Shown here piece after piece: positions 16,801 to 24,800 of a stretch of DNA of 64,000 nt; positions within the stretch are counted from its first letter, which is position 1, and each line of letters starts with the position of its first letter. The position numbers and the translations under genes were made by a program. Under the pieces are notes generated by a model. It did not search any database and was not told the DNA's origin. It saw only the letters and a program-made list of their open reading frames with translations. Origin of the DNA: Variovorax sp. S12S4 (lineage in GTDB: Bacteria; Pseudomonadota; Gammaproteobacteria; Burkholderiales; Burkholderiaceae_C); contig NZ_JALPKR020000002.1 in the NCBI RefSeq assembly GCF_023195515.1, positions 5,309,001 to 5,373,000 on the forward strand, given 5' to 3'.

Positions 16801-19729
16801 CGGTGACAGCCGCGGTCGTGCCGCCGCTGTTGTCCAAGCTGGCCGCGGTCAGCGTCGTGTTGCCGTTCGCGGCCAGCGTGCCACCCACGTTGGTTGCGGC
16901 CCCGCCGATGGTGGCGTTCAGATCGCCGACCGAGGTCACGCTGCCCGCGTTGTTGTTCAGGCTGCCCGCCGCGAGTGTGGTGTCGCCGCCCGCGAGGATC
17001 TTGCCGCCGGCCGAGTTGTCGAGTGGCCCGGTGGCCGTGAGGCTCAGGTTGGAGGCGCCGCCCGCCTGCAGCGTGCCGCCCTGGTTGCTCACCGAGCCTG
17101 CACTCGCAGCGATGGCGCCGTTGCTCGCGATGGTGCCGGCGTTGTTGTTCAGCAGGCCGCCCACAGCCAGGGTCGTGGCGCCCGTGCCGGCCTGGACGAG
17201 GCTGCCGCCCTGGTTGCTCAGCGACCCCGCGCTCAGGTCGATCTGCTGGACGTAGGTGGTCCCGCCGTCCTGGTTGAAAGCGCCCGACAGGGCCACCGCC
17301 AGCGCGCCGTTGGTCGTGATCTGGCCGTTGCTGCCGCTGTAGTTGCCGCCCGCGATGGCGAGCGTGCCGGCGCCGGCATGCTCGATCTTGCCGCTGGTGT
17401 TGGTGATGCTGGCGCTGTTCAGGCTCAGGTCCTGGCCGTTGCTGGCGATGCGGCCGCCGTCGTTGTTCAGGGTGCCGCTGGTGGCGATGGTCGTTGCGCC
17501 CGTGCCGGTCTGCACGATCTCGCCGCCGTTGGTGTTGGCGAGGTTCGAGACGCTGATCTGCAGTTGGCCGGCGTTCAGCTGGCCGGCGCTGTTCACGAGC
17601 GTCTGGCCGGGCTGTGCATTGGCCGTGATGGCCAAGGTGCCGGGGGTGGCCACGGTGGCACCGCTGGTGGTCACGTCGCCCTGGGTGGCGGTGACGGCGA
17701 TGTGGGCGGCGCCCGTCTGGCTGCCGGAGAGGTCGACAAAGGCGCCCTGCAACGCCAGGTTGCCGCCCGCGGCGTTGGTGCCTGTGGAGGTCAACCCTTG
17801 CGCCGCCGTGACGTGCAGATCACCCGTGCTTTGCAGCGATCCCTTGGTGCCGTCGAGGCTGCCGGTCTGGATGGTGAGGTTCGCACCGCTCGCAATGCGG
17901 CCGTCGGTGTTCAACAGCTGCCGGCCGATGGTGGCCTGGACGTTGCCGCCGGCCGACTGGAGCGTGCCCTGGGTGTTGTTCAGGGACTGGCCGGTGAGCG
18001 TCAGGCCCTGGTTCGAGGCCAGGGTGCCGGCGGTGTTGTTGACCGCGCCTGCCACATTGGCCGTCAGCGCGCCCGTTGCCGAGATCGACCCGCGCGTGTT
18101 GTCGACTTGGCCGCCGACCGTGAGGCTGGCATCGGTGGCGCTGGTGAGCGTGCCGTCGACGTTGATCAGGTCGCCGCTGGTCGCAATGTTCAGGCTGCCC
18201 GCGTTCAACGTCCCGCCGGCGTTGTCCAGCTGCCCCACGTTGGCGCTGAAGCTATTGCTGACGTTGAGCGTCCCGCCCGCGTTGCTGAAGGTTGGGCCCG
18301 TGACCGCCATGCTGGCCACCGACAGCGCGCCGCCCGCGTTGTTGATCTGCGGGGTGTTCAGTGTGACCGGGCCGCCAGCGTAGATCTTGCCGCCGTCATT
18401 GAGGATGGCGCCTCCCGCGGTGAGGGTGCCGGGCGATGTGGGTACATACGGTGCCGGTGCGGGCGAGGCCGTGCCGCTGGTGCCGGAAGTGGCGCCGGTG
18501 GTCGTCGTTCCTGTGCTGGTAGCGCCGGTTCCGGTTCCGGTGCTCGTGCCGCCGCTGGTGCCGGTGGTTGCCGGTGCTGGCGCCGGTTCGATGCCGATGA
18601 CTCCGCCGTTCGTGTTGGACAGCACCGGTGCAGTGATCGCAAGGCCCACGCTGCTGGTCTGACGGATCGTGCCGCTGCGGTTGTCGATGTCGCCGGCGCT
18701 GGCGAGTTCGAGGCGAGTGCCTTCGAGAGTGCCGGTGTTCTCGAGCCGTCCAGCTGCAGTCACGATGAGGTTGCCATTGCTGGCGCCGATGCTGCCGGCG
18801 TTGCGCACGCCCAGGCCGGCCTCGGTGCCGATGAGCGTGATCTTGCCGGCATACATGCCGCCGAGCGCGGCCACGTCCAGCGCGAAGGTAGGTGCTGCGC
18901 CGGTGCCCGTCGTGGGTGTGATCTGCGTATGGTCGGCGCTGACCTGGTTCGCACCGGTGACCACCTTGAGGTCGGTGGCGTAGATCGCTGCATTGAGCTG
19001 CACGGCGCGAGCGAGGATGGCCGCATAGTCCGTCTTGCTGGCATCCAGGCCCGCACCATCGATGGTGACGGTGCCGCCTCGCACGAGGAAGCTGTCGAGA
19101 CCGCCGATGGCGTTGAATTGCGGCGTGCCCGTGGTCACCGTGGCGCGAGACGCGTTGATGAAGCCGCCCCCATTGATGCTGATGCCCGCAGGGTTGGCGA
19201 TGATCACCTCGGCACGCTGCCCCGCGACTTCGATATAACCGCGCAACTGGCTCGGGCTGCCGCCGTTCACCTCGTTGACGATGATGCGCGCGGGGCCGGT
19301 CGCCAGATAGGGGTTGCCCTGGACGATGCCGCCGAGCTGTGTGGCTACATTTGTTCTGCTGTTGTTCAGGATGGCTCCATTGGGGGCCACGTTGAACTGG
19401 TTGAATATATTTCTGCTGACACCGGCCGCGCTGGGCGTCTGGATGTTGACGAGCGGCACGCCGTTCGGCGCGACCATCACGGTGGGCCGCAGGTTCCCGG
19501 GAACGTTGGGGGCGCCGACGATCTGGGCTTGAGCAGGTGAGGCCGACAGCATGCCCGCGAGCGCTGCGCCTACAAGCATCGGCGCAAAGGCTGCCGCACC
19601 GGCGAATGCACCGACCGCGACGGTCGTGGCCTTGGAGGATCCCTTCCCGGTGCTCTTGGCCGTTTCTTGAACGACCATGCGCAGCCCGCGCCTCGCATTG
19701 AAGACAATGCGATGGAGGTTTTTATTCAT
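9770..19729 (-). CDS. bcpA: CDI exoprotein BcpA/CdiA (TpsA filamentous haemagglutinin family)
   Basis: 3319 residues from ATG 19729, chosen because it begins an extended signal peptide (MNKNLHRIVFNARRG) and has AACGAG just upstream. Signal cleavage falls near SPAQAQ, residue 69. The TPS secretion domain lies at about 80-215, with NPYL (139-142) and ANPAGISINGGGF (179-190). Very many beta-helical repeats rich in N, G, T and S follow. At about 1610 there is a Gly/Ala/Thr-rich linker, and at about 1800-2300 FHA-type repeats. The pretoxin boundary motif NNRQLHPTE is at about 2949, followed by the variable C-terminus with the toxin. BcpB exports the protein; it extends from the cell and delivers its C-terminus into neighbouring bacteria. 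Transcription proceeds into bcpI 6 bases downstream. Confidence 0.95.
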   Translation of the reverse strand: MNKNLHRIVFNARRGLRMVVQETAKSTGKGSSKATTVAVGAFAGAAAFAPMLVGAALAGMLSASPAQAQIVGAPNVPGNLRPTVMVAPNGVPLVNIQTPSAAGVSRNIFNQFNVAPNGAILNNSRTNVATQLGGIVQGNPYLATGPARIIVNEVNGGSPSQLRGYIEVAGQRAEVIIANPAGISINGGGFINASRATVTTGTPQFNAIGGLDSFLVRGGTVTIDGAGLDASKTDYAAILARAVQLNAAIYATDLKVVTGANQVSADHTQITPTTGTGAAPTFALDVAALGGMYAGKITLIGTEAGLGVRNAGSIGASNGNLIVTAAGRLENTGTLEGTRLELASAGDIDNRSGTIRQTSSVGLAITAPVLSNTNGGVIGIEPAPAPATTGTSGGTSTGTGTGATSTGTTTTGATSGTSGTASPAPAPYVPTSPGTLTAGGAILNDGGKIYAGGPVTLNTPQINNAGGALSVASMAVTGPTFSNAGGTLNVSNSFSANVGQLDNAGGTLNAGSLNIATSGDLINVDGTLTSATDASLTVGGQVDNTRGSISATGALTANVAGAVNNTAGTLASNQGLTLTGQSLNNTQGTLQSAGGNVQATIGRQLLNTDGRIASGANLTIQTGSLDGTKGSLQSTGDLHVTAAQGLTSTGTNAAGGNLALQGAFVDLSGSQTGAAHIAVTATQGDVTTSGATVATPGTLAITANAQPGQTLVNSAGQLNAGQLQISVSNLANTNGGEIVQTGTGATTIATSGTLNNDGGRIASNGQDLSLNSASITNTSGKIEHAGAGTLAIAGGNYSGSNGQITTNGALAVALSGAFNQDGGTTYVQQIDLSAGSLSNQGGSLVQAGTGATTLAVGGLLNNNAGTIASNGAIAASAGSVSNQGGTLQAGGASNLSLTATGPLDNSAGGKILAGGDTTLAAGSLNNNAGSVTSVGDLNATIGGAATNVGGTLAANGNTTLTAASLDNSGGTTAAVTGNLNVTTTGATTNNSGTLQAGGATTLSNGGLSNQSGKVFGNSLVVDTHGNTLNNTQGTLAATTTVAVSSGALVNDAGLVQSGDAMTVNTNGQTLTNTNAAGYTNGQGGITSGDTLNLTTGTVVNSAGFIGAKNALVADTQAFSNTGGGQVLGQSTVAIDTNGAGYDNTGGETLAVGNLGINAGTLTNTKGLIRSAATTTLNAGSIANTNTLGTNQGIEGQNVAIGAGNLDNTSGAIRADVNATLTSGGTVNNTNGLISAGDTLKIVDPNAANPGAKTLNLVNTGGTLVADKSLQIDAATFSGDGRAVSGQDLGIALTQDIVNNGEVAANGNLTYTTTGNFTNNGKLLAGQTLTVGGNNVDNTANAEMSGTGTVVNAAGTLINRGLIDSTGKTQINAGTLNNIGTGRIYGNDISIAVGTLLNDAETLNGATKAGTIAARNTLNIGAGTITNREHALIFSGGLGAGSMNIGGALDANRQAIGQGAVLDNLSADIESMGDMSIAMAQVNNRDVHLQMGTPTQTSELRFGVAPVTLVGSGVGRTTPYALGEVTVDGANGFVYRKDTGELVGIGGYTVWSNLLTTTEDTAINADPAHLVAGGDMNVNGRLYNENSQVLAGGTITATDYQSSQLTGWRTVTGLASGVDNNGQDQGQNIPITTAPTTVLLGGYKYQENTNATTGYNAGTAPVGGAAGGAGGTGGVTGKGQATIVEVAANVGGAAPTSGTAAGAAGGTGGAGAQTVPMVVRTSLPNTRLPNASLFNIHAGPGRYLIETDPRFTNKRMWLSSDYLLNNLGQDPNNILKRLGDGFYEQKLIREQVAQLTGYRYLDGFDNDDDQYTALMNAGVTFAKQYGLRPGVGLSAAQMAQLTSDIVWLVEQTVTLPDGSTQRVLVPQVYVRVRPGDIDGSGALLSADAAIIKSSGDVTNTGTIAGRSLVKIDAENVNNLGGRIVGGGIGINARNDLNNIGGSITARDAVALTAGRDINIQTTTQSASGNTAIDRIAGVYVTNPGGTLVASAGRDANLVGAALVSAGSAAVGAGRNINLGTVVEGYTIVAAGKGWAGISSETHEVGSVIQGQDNVRLAAGNDLNIRAGAVQSTDGALVATAKNDINLTAGQATTSVATATQKSSNGLFRKSSSSTLDSTATTEVLSSSLSGKSVAVVAGNDVNLQAAQLSSDGGMSLSAGRDINLTTATSSSTELHASQQRTSSTGLSRAWALASDAGGPVGGYGNRKNSGNSTSVDITTQAVGTTISAGSLQTVSGRDTTLQAATVVADGNVTMMAGRNLTIESAQNTELSSSSSANAKSGFIGSWSQPGLGHIKDFGAQTTSRTTQQASQVASLRGNVTLVAGNEYRQTASSVMAAGQAGPLAGGDVNILAKNVTINEAYNTEQSMTVQRSSSSKLGGSASFMGISTDSLRNAQSTVRAMEDTSGNGRMQALGAINLAMAGKQAYDAGNTLAGALSGSGPSLSSMSEASTLSYGVSVTASRNTSQGTSFSTSSTAVGSSVTGANNVNIVATGAGASSNIHAVGSTIAAGNNVNLAADNDITLEASKNTSVTAGQNSSHGTSVGVTFGAGSQNGFSIQLGVQNGKGRDNQNEITYNATQVSGGNAVNISSGRNLTLNGATIEANRVKADVGGDLNIASLQDVSVGQSRQSSGGFGVSLCIPPICYGVVATVSANSASAKANGVFISPAVQAGIKAGDGGFDVNVKGNTNLTGAVIESTQAAIDAGKNSFHTGGALTMSDLQNVSQSSGSSYSVGGSVGLGYTTPSNPSPSWSPHEGQSAVPLSGSPGLGSYSGNNQASVTRSGISGIAGDQSVRTGDASSAGTLIKDWNTQTIIQNVQAQAQLTQQFNQNIAREIGTYAGKQAAELRNQAGKESDPDKKQALLDEAAKWDEDGRYRVAAHMGAGLLSGGVAGAIGAGASAALMPRIGDAIDQMGLETPVAQALGAITAAAIGGIAGGTAGAVSAASVDVNNRQLHPTERQLIGKLAADKAKQLCAGSSECEKKATVYWTDILEKTAKGQVDNDENAKNAAYLATLLATTLDPNSEGARGGVERYVQDLREAQNILSPYVGSPIVVNGVTQHSYGSNGDVQTYFSATPEQQADPYINTFFGQAASLIVLDLAKRDATRLENFRARNGSATPDHIVEELVLGGAIINRGLGTVARLAESLDVALAGKVVPSSGGNISAQKMTMEGMPVKLTSSDLNMLSQIEKLPNTTLQGDVRELVADNYFIRNGYTPLNGKCGSNCFDGVYLKDGKVYVSEVKPLNADGTIKLSPQNTTTNLKPQMSDDWITDTVKTLRDSKIPASIRTADAIEAARKSGNLVKIVSGVNQNGMTIVKLR

Positions 19730-19968
19730 CTCGTTTTTCTTCCCTGATCGATCCGTGACAGCGGCAGCACACAGCGCATGCGGCATGTTGATTTGCCGAC
19801 AACCCGTCGGCGAGCCCGGATTCTGGATTCGAGTGGCCGTAAGGAATGTCAACGAATCGCAGGGCGCGCAGATTGAGCCGGAAAGCGCCACATATCGCAC
19901 ACGCGCACTCAATGGAAATGAATCATTAAGTAGTCATCGGTGCGACTCGGCTGCTACGATTTCGACAG

Positions 19969-20014
19969 GTAGCCTCGAATCGAATCCCTCCTCCCTGAGT
20001 GAGGCTACTTTTTT
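19969..20014 (+). terminator. Hairpin with T6 tract, first of two in the bcpA upstream region
   Basis: GTAGCCTC (19969-19976) pairs with GAGGCTAC (20001-20008), followed by TTTTTT. It reads on the plus strand, between divergent bcpA and the nuclease-like gene at 20198. No plus-strand gene ends here, so it may end a short leader or small RNA. Confidence 0.6.
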
Positions 20015-20016
20015 GA

Positions 20017-20052
20017 CCCGCCCCGACGAATCTCGTTTGGGCGGGTTTTTTT
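20017..20052 (+). terminator. Strong intrinsic terminator with T7 tract
   Basis: CCCGCCC (20017-20023), a 15-base loop, GGGCGGG (20039-20045), then seven T. It stands directly behind the previous hairpin on the same strand. The rest of the 468-base gap 19730-20197 shows nothing further I can support apart from presumed promoters for the divergent genes. Confidence 0.8.
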
Positions 20053-20197
20053 CGGAGCCAGAAGGCGCAGGCGATCCGACCACTGGCAAGCGCTCACGCG
20101 AACTTTGAGCATGCAAGGCATCCCGAATTGAATGACATGAATCAGGCATATTCGAGGGGCCGGACACTTGAGCGTCTGAGTCAGGGAGAAACAAAAA

Positions 20198-20722
20198 ATG
20201 GACTATGCCGAGAGAGTCGCCAAAGGACTCGATGGGGAAATGAATCTGCGCGTGTGGCTGAATGCCCAGGGGCTAGCGCATGTCTCGATCTGTCAGAACC
20301 CGGAATCCTTCGCCACTCTGTTCTCGAGTCATGTGAAGCGTCCGGACTTTCTATTGCTGCTGGAATCGATCGGCCTGATTGCTATCGACGTGAAAAATCA
20401 AACACTCTCCAAGCGGCCCGTGGGATACACGCTCACGCTCGATGCGGAGGTACGCCGGGCCGTCGCATTCGAGCGGTTGTTCAAAATCCCGCTGTGGTAC
20501 GCCTATCCCTGCGAGGAGAATGACCAAACGGTCTGGTACTGGATCAGTGCTTTGAAGGCGCTGGAGGTGGGTGATAGGCGAGTGAATGCAAACAAAGTCG
20601 AATTTCTGAGCATCGCACTTGAGCATTTCGAGCGGCTTGTGACGAACGCGGATCTGGGCAAGTTGTACACGCACCGATTGCCGGCAATAACCAAGATCTC
20701 GGGATTGCCTCTTACTGCGTAG
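20198..20722 (+). CDS. Hypothetical protein with restriction-endonuclease-like (PD-(D/E)XK) motif
   Basis: 174 residues from ATG 20198, with AGGGAGAA about 7 bases upstream. Residues of about 48-67 read RPDFLLLLESIGLIAIDVKN. The PDF, hydrophobic strand, then Asp-Val-Lys form the catalytic core layout of PD-(D/E)XK nuclease folds. A Glu in the first helix (about residue 14) could complete the site. The rest is mixed alpha/beta with aromatic runs (PLWYAYP, TVWYWIS). No wider family recognised. It is transcribed away from bcpA and ends about 100 bases before the right island boundary. It could be an orphan nuclease, a resistance or defence function, or cargo unrelated to CDI. Confidence 0.55.
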   Translation: MDYAERVAKGLDGEMNLRVWLNAQGLAHVSICQNPESFATLFSSHVKRPDFLLLLESIGLIAIDVKNQTLSKRPVGYTLTLDAEVRRAVAFERLFKIPLWYAYPCEENDQTVWYWISALKALEVGDRRVNANKVEFLSIALEHFERLVTNADLGKLYTHRLPAITKISGLPLTA

Positions 20723-20821
20723 CGAGCCGGTCATAGGTGGTTCACAGACCTCCACAGGGCTCTCAGCCAGATCGATTCATCATCGATTCGATCCATCAAA
20801 TGCCGGGACTGAGCACCTAAC

Positions 20822-21388
20822 TCATTTGCCCCCGCTGCCGCAAGCGCCGGTTCCGCACTCACCTCGCAGGTCGGGGTTGCAGACCTTGGCACGACCCGAC
20901 GCCGACACCACGATCGACGTCCTTCGTCCCGACTCGGCCTTCAGCGTGAGGCATCCGGCGCCGAAGCCCGTGCCGCCCGCCCGGCGCGAGAAGCCATTGC
21001 TGTCGTAGTCCAGCCCGCGCACGAATCCATCTCCAAGTGCCGCGTCGACGCTCACCCCGCTCGGAAGCTTTTCGAACTTGCGCAGGGTGTGCATTGCGCC
21101 TTCGGGTCCTGCCTGCACGGCCCAGCCGCTCGACCAGTCGCTTCGCTGGAGCGCGCCCACATGGACCTTTTGCGAACGCTGAATGGCCTCGGTGCGGGCC
21201 AGGTTCAGCGCGGCCACGAAACCGCTCGAAGCAGCGGCAAGCCGCTGGTTGAGCAGCAGGTCGCGAAACGAGGGAACGGCGATCGAACCCAGGATTGCCA
21301 TGATGGCCACCACGGCCATCAGCTCGACGAGGGTGAAGCCGCCCGACGCGACACTCGCCCCCATCGACCATCGCCAGCCGTGTCTCAT
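20822..21388 (-). CDS. fimT: Type IV pilus minor pilin FimT/GspH-like
   Basis: 188 residues from ATG 21388, which overlaps the pilE stop by 4 bases (ATGA). A short basic leader precedes the prepilin cleavage site G|FTLVELMAVVAIMAILGSIA, the class III signal processed by PilD, with Glu at +5. The C-terminal domain has the FimT/GspH layout, with GFVAALNLARTEAIQRSQKV and a cysteine-containing tail. Minor pilins prime type IV pilus assembly and some bind DNA during uptake. The last 149 bases are duplicated, diverged, at 1570-1718, which marks the island edges. It is the last gene of the six-gene pilin operon. Confidence 0.9.
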   Translation of the reverse strand: MRHGWRWSMGASVASGGFTLVELMAVVAIMAILGSIAVPSFRDLLLNQRLAAASSGFVAALNLARTEAIQRSQKVHVGALQRSDWSSGWAVQAGPEGAMHTLRKFEKLPSGVSVDAALGDGFVRGLDYDSNGFSRRAGGTGFGAGCLTLKAESGRRTSIVVSASGRAKVCNPDLRGECGTGACGSGGK

Positions 21389-21819
21389 TGCCAGCACCTG
21401 GCCCCCGCTGCGCCATTGCAGCCCTTGTCTCCCATGCTGTCGATCCAGAGCGCTCCAACCTCCGGATCGGCGTAGCCGGGCTTCGGGGTGGCCGTGAGCC
21501 TGATGCAGCGCTCGATGGTGCCCTGCCCCTCGCAATTGCCGCTCTCGACGAGGTACTTGCCGCCCGCACCTCCCTCGCCGGATCCGCCTTCGTAGCGCTT
21601 GTACTGCCCGGCCATGGTGTACTGCCGCTCTTGCTGCTGCATCTGCTGCATCAGGGCCGAGCGCGCTTCGGTGCGCCAGCCCTTGCGCATGAAGTCCAGG
21701 TACGACGGATAGGAGATGGCGGCCAGGATGGCGAGGATCGCGACCGCTATCATCAATTCGATGAGCGTGAAGCCATGAATGCGTCTGGCGGTGCCGTTTG
21801 CCGGCTTTGTGGCCTTCAT
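21385..21819 (-). CDS. pilE: Type IV minor pilin PilE
   Basis: 144 residues with leader MKATKPANGTARRIHG and cleavage before FTLIELMIAVAILAILAAIS. It then shows YPSYLDFMRKGWRTEAR, typical of the PilE-type minor pilins encoded after pilY1. Two pairs of Cys (GNCEGQG with IERC, KGCNG with ARCWQ) suggest the usual disulfide loops. ATG 21819 overlaps the pilY1 stop, and its own stop overlaps the fimT start, so all three are probably translationally coupled. The product should sit in the pilus tip complex with PilV, W, X and FimT. Confidence 0.9.
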   Translation of the reverse strand: MKATKPANGTARRIHGFTLIELMIAVAILAILAAISYPSYLDFMRKGWRTEARSALMQQMQQQERQYTMAGQYKRYEGGSGEGGAGGKYLVESGNCEGQGTIERCIRLTATPKPGYADPEVGALWIDSMGDKGCNGAAGARCWQ

Positions 21820-24800
21820 GGCTTCGCTCCCTGAAAATCGACGATCTGGCGCCAGTTCAGGCGCCCGGCCACCTGCGAAACCTGGCCGCCTTCCACCGGC
21901 TGCACAGTCGAAATGGCGGCCCCGCCAGGGCCGCCTCCAGAACCGGCGTTGATCACCGAAAGCTTCTTCGTTGCCGAACGGCGGCCAAACGCATCGGGTG
22001 AGGCAGAGGCCCCTTCGCCAAGCGCAACGAGCAAAGGCGACGACAACAAACCCACCGTTGAAGGCACGCAGGTCCCACCCGTCGAAAGCCCTGTCATTGC
22101 ATTGACCGCGCAGCTGCGGCCGCCACCATTTACTCCGCAGGCATCGCCATTCGGTATCAGCGTGTTGAAGAACAGATAGCCGTCGCTGAGCGCCAGCCGG
22201 GTCACCTGCCGCTCGCCAGAATCGAGCGACCCGGGAAGATCGAAATACCAGCCGCGGCGGCTCGCCACGCTGCGGCTGCCCGTGCCATAGACGAAGGGCT
22301 CGCCCACGATGGCCGGCAACGGCTGGCCGGCGGCGGCGGCCGCAGTGCGCGGCTGAAGCTGCGTGCGCGTTTCGTGCGCGGGGATGGCTGTGCCGGAGTC
22401 GTACACGCCGTAGAGCGTTTGCACCGCATGGCTGGCGCTGCCGATGTCTTCAGGGCTCATGAACTTGCCGGTGCCGAACAGAACGACGGCGCCGCCGTTC
22501 GGCCCAGCCCCCACTTCCGGCGCCACGGTGATGGGTTGTCGCTTTGCGCCCGCTCCGGGCGACATCGCGACCATGAGCGGCTGCCCCTTCAAGCCGAGTG
22601 CGTTGTCCTCGTTCCATGGCGCACGGCCGGTGAAGTCGAACTTCCACAGGTTGCCTTGCGTGTCGCCGGCGTACAGCCAGCGCACCGATCCATCCGCGGC
22701 TGCGTAGTCGCCCGGAGTGCCGAGGGCATTCACAATCGTTTTGTCCGCCGGAGCCGGCAACACGATCTTGTGATAGTTGACACCGCGCTTCCAAGCGGCG
22801 CCGGCGGCCTTGTCGAGCGAGAGCAGGAACAGCGCCCCGCGCCTCTCCGGATTGGCGTTGTTGAAGCCCGAGGGAACCACGGCGAACCAGGCATGGGCCG
22901 CGGCCCCGGAGCGCGTGGGCGCGGAGAGGCGGAACTTCAAGATCCGCGGCGCCTGAAGCACGTGGCCCATGTCCTCATCGTCGAGCCCCGTGAACTCCCA
23001 CAGTGCCTTATCCGCAGAAAACGCACCGGGATCGGAAGCATCGAGCGCGAAGACACCGGTGGCTCCAGCACCCATTCCGGAAACCAGCACAGTCTTCCAG
23101 CTGCCGTCGGCCATCCTGGCTTCCGTTGCGGCGGGGGATCCATCGACATAGGATTGATGCACATGGTCTGGCGAGCTGTAGCCCCCGAGCTTCGGCAACA
23201 CCGCGCGTGGCACGTAGGCGAAGAGCTCGCTTCCCGTGGCGGCCGAGAACGCGTGCAGCATGCCGTCGTTGGCGCCGACATACACCGCCGAGGGCCGCGC
23301 TCTGTTCGCTTCGAGAAACCGGCCATAGCCGGCATCCTGCAAGTGCGGGCCCGGCGCGCCCACGAACAGCGGGTTCGAATTGGCAACATCGCCCATGACC
23401 GAGTCACGCACGCGGAACATTCCACCCGGTGCCGACATTTCCTTGCGGCGGTCCCCGCGCAGATAGGCCACGCGGTCGGCGCCCAATGCATCGGATGCCG
23501 ACGGCGTCGCATAGGGCGTGGAGTTCAATTGGCCTCTCGCCACGTTGTCGAGCGACTCCCAGCGAAAAGGCGTGCCTCTGCCGGCCGACGAAAGGGTGAA
23601 GATGTTCCTGTCCGAGGGATCGCGTGCAGCAAGTACCGGCTGAGCCGATGCGCTGCCGGTCAACAGGGCTCCCGCATCCCACGCGGGCTCATCGGCCTGG
23701 CGCACCGTGCCCGCAGCCGCGTCGTAAGCCAGCGGGTACGACAGCAGCGTGCCCGACCAGCGGCGTCCGCTGAACCGCGCCACGTAGAGGCTGCCCCCGG
23801 CTTCCGCGATGCGGTCCGACGAAATGGCGGCGTCGGCCGTCCGCCCGCCTGGCGGTGCCGCTGCCGACTCGAAGATCCGGTGGATCACGCCGAGCAATTC
23901 CCGCGGCTCGCCTGCCAGGAAGTAGTTGGACGGCTTGGGCTGGCCGTCGTCATCAATGCCTTCAGCCCATTCGGAATTGCCCGTCGTGTCGGCTTGTCCA
24001 CTGCTGGTCGACACCCTGAACGGATTACCGTCCGCGTTGCTGTCTGCAAAGCCCCCGTACTTCGACGCGAGATAGAGCGCGCTGCCGCGCTGCGCTTGCC
24101 CGACGGCCCCCTGCCCGCCCGCGTCCAAGTCGACACCGAAGGTCTGGACCCGCACGTCGGGATAGTCGGCGCGAATCTTCTGCGTGTTCGCCCAATAGGC
24201 CAGCCCCGCCATGCCGAACGAACCCTTGTCGGCACCTGTTTCCGCAGCTGCAATGGTGCTCGCCGTCAGTTGCGCGCCGCCCTTGTAGTTGAAGGCCGGA
24301 AGGCCGCGGTTTCCGGTCGTTGCAAGACCGGTCTTTCCCGAAGGGTGGGTATAGGACAGCGATTCGCGGTTCTCGAACGCGCCGACCAGGCGGGTCCAGT
24401 AGGACGTGTCGGGCTCGAACGACGCGTTGCTGAAGCCGCGGCCGCCGCCAGGCAGCCCGGGCAATGAACGATCGCCGTGCGTTTCCAGATCTCCTATCGC
24501 CAGGATGTAGTTCTTGCGGCAGCTGGCACCCACGGGGTCCCAATTCTTGTGGCCATCGGTGCGCCACTGCGCCGTGTCGTTGTAGACGGGCAGCCCGTCC
24601 TTTCGCGGATCGTCGATGGCGGCGATACCCGCCATTGCATCCCGCGTGGGCACCTTGCCCTGCAGGTAGCGCAGCGATTCGTAGTAGAGCTCGCCCGCGG
24701 GGTCGAACTTCTTGTACGCACCTGCCCTGCCGAACCGGTTCAGGTAGTTGATGACGCCGCCGGACCTGCCGCCCTGCGCGGTGGATATCGGATCGGCAAG

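Noticed and set aside
16157..19540. Very long plus-strand open frame opposite bcpA (and a similar one at 14522-16105)
   Set aside because: The composition is arginine/alanine/glycine-rich shadow coding typical of GC-rich antisense frames. The minus-strand frame has clear TPS and FHA domains.
19965..20000. tRNA 3'-end remnant (CTCGAATCGAATCCCTCC) as island attachment site
   Set aside because: Only a T-loop-like string is present; no acceptor or anticodon arm. The sequence is explained by the terminator hairpin.
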